64,000 nucleotides of DNA from Mercurialis annua. Its lineage: Eukaryota; Streptophyta; Magnoliopsida; Malpighiales; Euphorbiaceae. The notes beneath the pieces are model-generated. The model was not told the origin of the DNA. It made no database searches and worked only from the letters and a program-made list of their open reading frames with translations. Made by a program: the position numbers and the translations under genes. Location: NCBI RefSeq assembly GCF_937616625.2, contig NC_065575.1, forward strand, positions 6,269,501 through 6,333,500, written 5' to 3'. How positions within the stretch are numbered: position 1 is the stretch's first letter; the number at the start of each line of letters is the position of its first letter. Of this stretch, positions 54,883-64,000 are shown one piece after another.

Positions 54883-57167
54883 GTTCATTTTAATATACTA
54901 GTTCCGCATTACGTGCTATGCACGTGGCTCGTAACGTAACTCGTCAATGAACATATTAGTAAATTTATTATAATTATATCAATTTTTTATTTATAATTAA
55001 TATTAAATTAGTTAAGAATTTTTGTAAAAGTAAATATAATATATTCGGTTATTAAATTTTTTTTCCATATTGAATTTATTCTTTTTTTGGTTTTATAATA
55101 ATCATAATTAAATATTTAATTTAATTTTATTAATAATATTTTTGAAAATAATAAAATAGAAATTTAAATAATATTATATTGACCAAAAACAGTATTTTAA
55201 TTTTATAGTTCAATCAAACTAAAAGATAGGTATTCCTACTAATTTGGAGACAATTTAGTTATTTTTTACATATTTAAAATTAAATTGGAGATAATTGAAA
55301 CTACTTATTCTAATTAGTACTTTAATTATGTAGTAATTAATTAAATAACTAATTAGTTAATGACTATAAATTTTTTATTTAGTAGTAAACTGAAAAAAAA
55401 TTTTCAGTAAATTTGCCCGTCCTCCATCCGTGTTGTTATATATAAGTATAGATTTAAACTTTAGTTGAAATTATATTTAGAAATTATTATAATTTTAAAA
55501 ACCTGCTTAGTTAACTAGACTGACACACAATATCTTGTTAGGGTCCAGCCCAATAAACAATGGGCTGGCCTGAGCCTGCTTTTCCACTTGGGCTTTTTAT
55601 ATAAAATACTGTTTTTTCTCTAACATTTACTTTTTTATTATCTCTTCTAAATCTTTACATTTCATACCAACTTTCTTTTCTTTTATACTACTTTTTGAAA
55701 AAAAACTTTACTTTTTAGATTAACTCCCATTTTCCAACATTTTTTTTCATCATTTTTGATTTTTTTTTTCACCATTATATTCCTGCATTTAATATTTATC
55801 ACATATTTTAATTTTAAATTTTTTTAATTTTTTTGATTTTTTGGATTTTTTTTTGGATTTTCGACTTTTTTTTACTGTTAATGTTTTTCGCCAGTTTTAA
55901 TATCAATATGAAATCAACACGGAATCAACATATGTAATAAACTAACTAATTTAAATTTTTCAATCTTCTTTTACACTAATTTTATTTTTTTAATATTTTT
56001 TCAATTTCTTTTATTTTATTTCACATATAATGTGTTCTTTTTCGTTAATGATAAAATCAACTAAATATCAACATAATATCAACACAATATCAACATAAGA
56101 TCAACATTGTAACATTGCATATCATTATTTTCTTCTTCACCAATACTAAAATCAACAAAATATCAACCGAAAATCAACACAATGTCAACACTGTAACATT
56201 ATAATAATTCAACTTCATTATTTGTCTTCTTCCCCGATACTATCATATCATTATCTAGTTTCAATTTAATTTAATTTAATTTTTTAATTTATTTCACAGA
56301 CAATATTATCTTATTTGCCAAAGTTAAAATAAAAAAAACGGTTGATATCAACATAATATCTACACAAAATCAACATAAAATCTACAACACTGTGATATTA
56401 CAATAATTCAGCAATCAATCATCATTAACAAATCGTTCTGTAGAATATAAAAAAACGCAGAAACACAAGAAAAATGCAGAAATAACAAAATTTTATTCCA
56501 TAAAATCGCAAAATTATTCTACATAACATGAAATGAGTTTTAAATTATTTAAAGATACTCTTTATACATGTTTAATGGTGAAAAAACAGTAAAAAATTAA
56601 CAAATTACAGATCTGAAAATGAAAAAATTAACAAAAAATTCCAGATCTGCAATCAAAATGATAAAAGAAAGATGACAGCGAGACGAAGACGGATCGGCGG
56701 AATGACGGAGGTGGAAAATGGAAGAGAAACGGTGAAAATGGAACGACGGAGGCGGATTGGTGCGAAGAACAAAAGGTGAGTTGAGAGAGAGAAATGAGAG
56801 AGAACTTTGAGGAGAGAGAAATTATTTGGTTTATGAGGTTCTGACTTGGAGCAGTATATATATGATGTCCGTAAAAAAGTAATAATCTTCAGCGTTCATG
56901 GTAGTTTTCATATTGAAAACTGTGACCCGTATAAAAATTATATTTTTACAAAAGATATATGTTTATGTAAAAAGCCCTTTCCACTTTCTTCTCGGACTTC
57001 TTTCTTTCTTCATTTTTCTTCTGAACTCAGTGTTCACCACCAATTAGTTCTCAGTGCTTCGATCTGATTGAAATGATAGTAAAAATATTAGAAATCAATC
57101 ACGGAGATCCTTAAATTTGTTTAAAATATCAACAAATTTTTTCTGTTGATTTAAATCTCAATTGAAA
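54883..57167. other. gene-free upstream region of VPS53
   Basis: 54893-55450 is bounded by ATATACTAGTTCCGCATTACG and GTGTTGTTATATATAAGTATAG, an AT-rich dispersed repeat with an ACGTGCTATGCACGT hairpin near its left end. 55900-56400 holds many ATCAACA units (AATATCAACA, AAATCAACAC). 56640-57167 includes the VPS53 promoter and leader, with a TATATATATGATG stretch at 56857. Confidence 0.4.
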
Positions 57168-60100
57168 ATGGACAAGTTAAGCGCATTAGAGTACATCAAT
57201 CAGATGTTCCCTACAGGTCTGTTCCTTTCGATTTATTGCATTTTTTCTGTTTGAATTTTCGTATTTATTTCCTTGTTAATCATTCCTGTGATAATGTCTG
57301 TGATCATAGAATGAGTAATGAATGGTTTTTAATTTTTGTTTGGAATTATTTGGCAGAGGCATCATTAACAGGAGTGGAGCCGCTTATGCAGAAAATACAG
57401 AGTGAAATTCGCCGTGTTGATGGCGGTATACTCGCTGCTGTTCGCCAGCAGGTGATTGATTTCTTTTCCAGTAAATATTATTAAGCTATCAGCTGATCAT
57501 GCTTGTTAATTACCACAATTGTATTGAACTAAATGTGTTTGGGAAGCGTGCGGTTGCTAGAATTTTACATTTATTTTTTACCTAACTTTAAATTTTATGG
57601 AGTTAACTAAAGTAAGATGCATTTTGAATGTAATGAAATCATATGTGGCTTTCTTATTTGCAAAACCATGCCTTATTTTCTTAAGTGGAAAGAATTGGAA
57701 TTTTAGCAACTATGAGCTATCCTAACACGAGAGTTTGATATATGTGGAATTCAATTGATTTGGATTCTTGCAAGTGCATATTATTTATTTCCAAAAAGGG
57801 CTATTAAATGCAAGATTTTTTCTAGACATTCAATTGAACTGTTGCAAATTATCTATTTTAAAGAAGGTCGATTTTTTTGCTGTGGAAAACATAATGCTAT
57901 TGTGAAAAACGGAAGAGATATCCTCATGCCTGTATTTATATATGGAGATTTATTAATTTGTTATTATTTGTGCTATAGAGTAATTCTAGAACCAAGGCCA
58001 AGGAAGATCTTGCTGCTGCCACACATGCTGTAGAGGTGAGTATGTCATTTTATAATTGGTCTATTGTTTCTTCTCATGCTAGTGAAATTTATGTTTTCAT
58101 CAAGTGTTCATCATTAGTGAATCTGTTTTTGTTCTGTTATCTTGGAGAGCAGGAACTAATGTACAAGATTAGAGAAATAAAAACCAAAGCTGAGCAAAGT
58201 GAGACAATGGTACAGGAAATATGCCGTGACATTAAGAAGTTGGACTTTGCTAAGAAGCACATAACAACTACTATAACTGCTCTTCATCGTCTTACCATGT
58301 TAGGTTAGTCAACTGTTTTTTTTTTTTTTTTTTTTTTTGCTTTGGGTGCATTCCTTAGTGCTTGATGCATTCATGTTTACTAGTATATAGTGAAGTTTCC
58401 ATTCTTTTTATATTTCACTTTGTTGAGATTTAACCAAAATTTTATACTGGATTTATAAGGGTATTATGATGTGAATCTGTCAAAATCATGATGTGGAATT
58501 TTATATAAAATAAGAAAACTTTACTAACTCCCATAAGAAGACTTACATTAATTTTGTTTTTAATTATTCATGTTAAAGGGAAAAGTTTTTGTTGTATGCT
58601 GTTTCTGTTCTCCAGAGATTTATAATTATATTAATGGCAAACTTAAGCCTTTTATGCACAATCCAGTTTCTGCCAAACTTATTTGCATAATAGTTAAGAT
58701 ATGTGTATGGTAGGTTGGTGGCTTGTATGAGAAACTGTTAGCAGTCTGAAGCTAGGGTGATTGTGATTAACCATTTCAACCCATACTTTGACTAAAAAAA
58801 AATCTATTAATTTATTTTTCTATGCAACCCAAACACTGTTAGATGCCATAGGAATTTTTCAGAAAGTATTCATTCCCCAATGGTGCAAAGCTATGAAGAG
58901 CGCAGTTAAATTGACTGCAGAAGATGCGAACCACTCTAACCTCTTTAGTTTTCCATTAGAATAAACAATGAAGAGCGCATGGACGAGTCCATTACGACAT
59001 TAAGTTTACTTTCAAAACAGCATCCGTCTACTATTTTCTGGAATGCAAATAAATGATTCCTATTTCAGCCAGCTTATATGTAGCACTTCACTGCAGAATA
59101 TAAATTAGAAAACAAAATTGAAGTAAACATATATAAAGCCATTCTATGCAGCCTGCTCGCCCCTAGCTGAATTCACATCATCCTACACTATGCCGTTTCC
59201 CAATTACCCATCTTCACTAATCTTTATCATTTGCAAATCCTTATGAATGCTTTTCCATGAGAAGGCGATTAAAAGTGTCTTTTGTAAAGGCGTACACACT
59301 GTTCTGTTTCTTTTGCTAAAGTTTCTTTAAAATAACCTGCATGATAATTTTGAACATGAAATATATTGGGAAAAAAAAGTCCACTAGTACCAAAAGTAAA
59401 CTATTGTCATTGTCTCTTCTATTATAGATTCTTTACTGGGCTAAAAACAATAGAAGCGCAAACATCAATGGCTTTGAAGGAAGAGTCTTAAAAAAGCTGG
59501 CGGTATGTAGTAGATGACCAGTAAACCTAGCTTTAAGAGCAAGAAAAATCTCTTCCCTAGCCTAGATAAACTTGTAAGCCAGATATATCCTCAAATAAAT
59601 GCATATTTGATAGTGCAACTCCTATATCTATTCTATGTTTGAATTAATCTAGTTATAACTTATATTTCATAATGAATATATTGAAAAATACTGGGAATAC
59701 CAACTTTGTTCTTTTTTCTATCATTCACCTTGATTTTCTTACATTCTGATTCTCCAAGCATGCATTTAAAATGCCTCTGTTGTGATTGTGATTGCTTAGG
59801 CAGTCTAAAATTCTCTTTTTGTCATTCATCAAAATTTCCATATATTGTTCATTAACACAGTTTCTGCAGTTGCTACAGTTACAGTAAATTCATTGAGCAT
59901 GAAATTTGTAAAGTTATTTTCTTTTAAATAAATACTTTTGTGTGTAAACTTCGACATCATGCCTTTTCTGTTCTGTGGCAGTGTCTGCTGTCGAGCAACT
60001 TCAGTTAATGGCTTCTAAACGACAATATAAGGAGGTAGCGGCTCAGCTGGAGGTATTTATTAATGCTTGTATCACAGTTTATTACAATTTTGACAATTAC

Positions 60101-63100
60101 ATGGTGCCTTACATTTTTATCTATTGGGATTTCATTTTTGACAATTTGCTGCCTGTTTATACCTCTAGTCTTTAGTGCTTTTAGTTGGAAGCTAAGCTCC
60201 TTTTGTGGCTTATATGTTCTCGTATTAATTTTTCCTGTTGCCTATGAACATCTGATTATGTTATGCATTCGTGGATAAAGTGCATCATTACCCTTTCTTC
60301 TGTTTATTGAGAGTATGGCATTGCAGAAAAAATTTGTCCTCCGAAGCTTCAATATATTGAGGATATGTGAAATTTAGAGAGCCACTCCTATTATGTAAGA
60401 GTTGCACAAAGTTCATGCAGTAGATATATACAAGGCATGCTTCATGCTATAGGCACATTTTTTTTAGAGTTTAATCTAAACTTTCAATCTCAGAACTCAG
60501 TACAAATTCTGAGGCATTTTCTTTTCATATATATGTGATTGATAGAATCAAATTGGATTTCTCTGTTGTGGAACTTATTTTGAAATCTACTTTCAATTTC
60601 TGTGGCCTTGTAGTCTTTACCCATTGAATTACTGTGTCTGCTATTCAGTTCGCGTATACATTTAGTTTTCACTTCTTCTTTCTAGTAGATTAGCTTCTCT
60701 TTGAGCTTTAAAATATTCTTATTTTATGAATAAAAAAAGACAAAGATGTCAACTTCTTTGTAGAATGTCGGTTCAAGTTTACTTAATTGCATTTTTATTT
60801 TTGTAATTATATAAGAGCTTAATTTGAAATTTCTCAAAAATTGCTTTCCGATTGTGTTTTCTAAAAGGATTTCTTCGTGATACCTTGCAGGCTGTAAACC
60901 AATTATGCAGTCATTTTGAAGCCTATAGAGATATACCAAAGATCACAGAGCTCAGAGAGAAGTTTAAAAATATTAAACAAATACTCAAGTCTCATGTGTT
61001 TTCTGATTTCTCAAGGTATGCCCTTGTTTTTGTTTTTTGTTTTAGCCATGTTGTTTCCATTACAAGCTTTGCTTTTACATTGACGAGCTTTCAAAATTAA
61101 CCGATTGGTATAACTTCAGCTTTCTGGTAAGATACATATTCAGTTTCAATTGCTGACTTTTTTTTTATTTTCAAATACCTCTTATTTTCTTTTTTTACTT
61201 TTTTCCACAATTTTTTTATCAGCTTAGGTACGGGGAAAGAGACGGAGGAAAGTAATTTATTGCAGCAGTTATCTGATGCATGTTTGGTTGTTGACGCATT
61301 AGAGCCATCTGTGAGGGAAGAGTTGGTAAATAATTTCTGCAGCAGGGAGCTTACTTCATATGAACAAATATTTGAAGGAGCTGGTTTGTACTCCTTGTTT
61401 CATTTGTTTTCTTTTATGTTGTTTTAGTATAGGAGCTGTATAATGAGCTTGCTTTCAAACATTCCGTTTTTTTCTCTATGATAGAGCTAGCTAAGCTGGA
61501 CAAAACTGAAAGAAGATATGCATGGATCAAGCGTCGAATAAGAACAAATGAGGAGATATGGAAGATCTTCCCTTCAACGTGGCATGTCCCATATCGGCTA
61601 TGTATCCAATTCTGTAAGAAGACAAGGTAGGTTTTGGACTTCTGTGATATGAAATTTTGAATGTTATTTAGAAATCCACTTGATTACATTTGATTTATAC
61701 CCTAAAAAAAGGTTATGGATTTATTTTGCCTAGCCCATTGAAATTCCTAGGTTAACCTGCCCATCACGAAAAGACGAGCATATGATATTTTTAATTAATA
61801 ATTTTCCAAAACACGAAATCATAAAGTTTTACGTATTTTTATCATTGTATGCGGTGTGCATCTTAATATTTGAAAGCTATTTCATCCATGTAAGAAAATT
61901 AAACAAATTGAAAAGAAGCAGAGATATTACATTTAATCATATGCTGAGCTTCATATGCACATAGCATGTCAGGCTTGGTTATGACAAATTACAGAGCTTA
62001 AATGGCTTATATATGTTATATCGCCCATGTTTTCGATATGCAACTCCTGCGTGATTTGAGCTTTTGGCTTGTTGCAAAAGATGGAAATGAGAGAATTTTG
62101 AGTTCATAACTATCTGGTGTAAATTGGGAAATTAGTGAAAGTGGTCTATTCCTTAGAACCATCATGCATATAATATTTTCTGACATATGGTCCCAAATTA
62201 ATTTGTAACTGATTTACAGCTACAAGTTTGTTGATATTGCTGGATTTATTTCTTTAGCTTGTTATATCCATGTTGCATGCCAATTTTTATAGGCTTAATA
62301 GAATTTTCTATTATCATTTTATAACAAACATACACATCGTCACAATGAAGATTTTGAAGGAAAAGTATTGTGCATCATCTAGTTAGCATTGGAGATTAGA
62401 TATATTTTATGCTGGAAATGTCTCACATGGCTTGCATTTTCAGGAAACAACTGGAAGTGATACTTGATAGTCTCAAAGAAAAGCCAGATGTTGGAACATT
62501 GTTGCTGGTTAGGGTTTGTGAAATCCTTTAATATTATTCTTGCTGCAATTCATTTAGGTCTAATGTCTTAAAAAACCCCGACCTTTTAGCCCCTTTTCAA
62601 TCATACCCTGACGTTGAAAATTTGTCAATTTTACCCTATTTTGCATTTTTGTGTTTCAATTGTACCCTGAAAAATTAAATTATAATTGTACGTTTTTAAA
62701 ATTTATTTAAATTTAGTTAAATTAATTAAGAATTTAAGTTAGTGTTAATATGATTATGGGTTTTAGTTAGTTTTTAATAATAAAGGACTTATTTGTACTT
62801 TTTTGAATAAAAAAGAATTTAATTTCATATTTAAACTTAGTTAATTGAATGATTTCATCATTTAAGTTAAAAAATTAACAAAAATTAAAAAATTGGGGTA
62901 CAATTGAAAACGGAAAATTCAAAAGTGGGTAAAATTGACAAATTTTCAACGTCGGGGTGGAATTGAAAAAAAATTAAAGGTGAGGGTTTTTTGAGTGATT
63001 AGGCCATTCATTTATCCTCTTTTTGTTTTTTCCTTCAGCAGTAAAGTTGCAAATAGAATTGTAAACCTATTGTTTAGTATAGATATTATTTTTTATTATC

Positions 63101-63912
63101 ATCTCAGGCACTACAACGAACTTTAGAATTTGAGGATGAATTGGCGGAAAAATTTGGAGGCGGCTCTACTAATAGAGGAATCAGCAATGAGATTGAAGAA
63201 ATTGGGAGGGATAGTAATAGTCAAAATGTGTCAGATATACGAAAGAAGTATGAAAGAAAACTAGCTGCCAATCAAGGAACTGGGCCTGAAGTACGAATTG
63301 TTTTATTCTTGATAGAGTGATTTACTTTCATATTATTGACTCAAAATTGCCCGCTTTGGTTTTCTGCTTACAGGAGAAGGAAGGAAATAAGGATTTATCA
63401 GTACCGGGAGCTGGGGTATATTTTTCTTCCCTTTTTCTATATTTTATTTTTTCAGTTACACATGGTATTTATTATACCATGCAGTTGCATGACCTTTGAT
63501 TTCTGAGCATCTTGTTGTGTTTTTTTTTTGTATTAATTGCTAATGTCCTATTAACTTCTGCTGGAGCTTAGAGTTGATAAATTTCGAAAGTCAGCTGCAC
63601 TATCAAAAGATTTTGTAGATTTACTCTTATTCAGCTCCAGAAAAGGATAAAGCATCCTTTATGCATGGTTGCATTTTATTTTAACAATTGTCCAGTGTTT
63701 CTACTGGATTTTATTTAATTTTGATAATGGTTTTTACTTGTTCTTTATTGTTTTTCATAGACTTAACCTGGTCTGCTTATAATGTTATGAGCTCATTGAT
63801 TTTGCAGTTCAACTTCCGTGGAATTATTTCATCTTGCTTTGAGCCTCATCTGACAGTTTATGTAGAACTAGAACAGAAGACATTGATGGAAAATCTGGAC
63901 AAACTTGTTCAG
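57168..63912 (+). CDS. VPS53: VPS53, GARP tethering-complex subunit (5' part; continues past right edge)
   Basis: Twelve exons joined in frame: 57168-57216, 57357-57451, 57979-58035, 58153-58303, 59982-60052, 60891-61015, 61223-61383, 61485-61626, 62444-62507, 63108-63290, 63374-63415, 63808-63912; 415 residues so far, about half of a plant VPS53. The ATG begins [16 protein letters not shown], the family's usual start. Characteristic blocks follow: [120 protein letters not shown]. The N-terminal helices form the coiled-coil rod of the complex. VPS53 acts with VPS51, VPS52 and VPS54 at the trans-Golgi to tether vesicles returning from endosomes. Every donor seen is GT, every acceptor AG. No frame damage. 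Confidence 0.95.
58304..59981 (+). other. long VPS53 intron 4
   Basis: 1.68 kb without a recognisable gene; a T tract (about 58316-58338) lies just after the donor. No transposon ends were found. Confidence 0.6.
62556..63005. mobile_element. hAT-type MITE in VPS53 intron 9
   Basis: Left AGGTCTAATGTCTTAAAAAA and right TTTTTTGAGTGATTAGGCC are imperfect inverse copies. ATTCATTT is duplicated on both sides (62548-62555, 63006-63013), the 8-bp duplication typical of hAT elements. Inner blocks (CGACGTTGAAAATTTGTCAA type) are mirrored on the right side. Confidence 0.9.
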
Positions 63913-64000
63913 GTATTGTTTGCGTATTACTCCTAAGCATGTTCAGTAGTTAAGTATGATTATATATTTTACTTGATCTATGAACTGAATTTCTTTTACA

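Overview
The window is nuclear DNA of a flowering plant, most likely a eudicot. Genes have many introns with GT-AG borders, there is an F-box/LRR gene, a DUF868 gene, a calponin-homology KIN-14 kinesin and a VPS53 gene, and the intergenic DNA is AT-rich and packed with Ty1/copia, Ty3/gypsy, MULE, CACTA, hAT-type and foldback elements. The species cannot be named from sequence alone.

Layout. 1-1168: 5' end of a minus-strand LTR retrotransposon running off the left edge. 1252-2900: broken copies of a small unrecognised gene family. 2971-7980: a foldback element with a GC-rich palindromic core, then AT-rich DNA. 8120-11026: family member A, an acidic first exon, a row of near-identical 66-nt exons and a C-terminal domain exon split by a 1.59-kb transposon. 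11395-13347: ABCB transporter fragment and nested foldback elements. 13689-14945: F-box gene. 15136-16206: long palindromic element. 17114-18010: DUF868 gene. 18646-21018: hAT-type MITE, then a stray copy of the last exon of the kinesin gene split by a CACTA element. 23330-25682: copia fragment and family member B (minus strand) with eight tandem 63-66-nt exons. 25850-37735: transposon graveyard (foldback remnant, solo LTR, gypsy RT split by a MITE with a 10-bp duplication, decayed MULE transposase, GRF zinc-finger relic). 37863-39362: solo LTR with 5-bp duplication.

The right third is the genic part. 40483-49899 (minus): KIN-14 kinesin with 17 exons, including an apparent U12-type AT-AC intron in the motor domain. 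51268-53612 (minus): six-exon LIN37-like gene. 57168 onwards (plus): first 12 exons of VPS53, a subunit of the GARP tethering complex, leaving the window at the right edge.

Most interesting: (1) the gene family with independently expanded arrays of symmetric phase-1 mini-exons; (2) a recurring class of foldback elements whose AT-rich arms enclose a GC-rich core made of one short palindromic motif, different in each copy but sometimes shared between unrelated arms; (3) the U12-type intron; (4) the kinesin exon duplication whose empty site lies in the same window. Exon joins were checked by hand for reading frame; family names come from recognised motifs, not from a database search.
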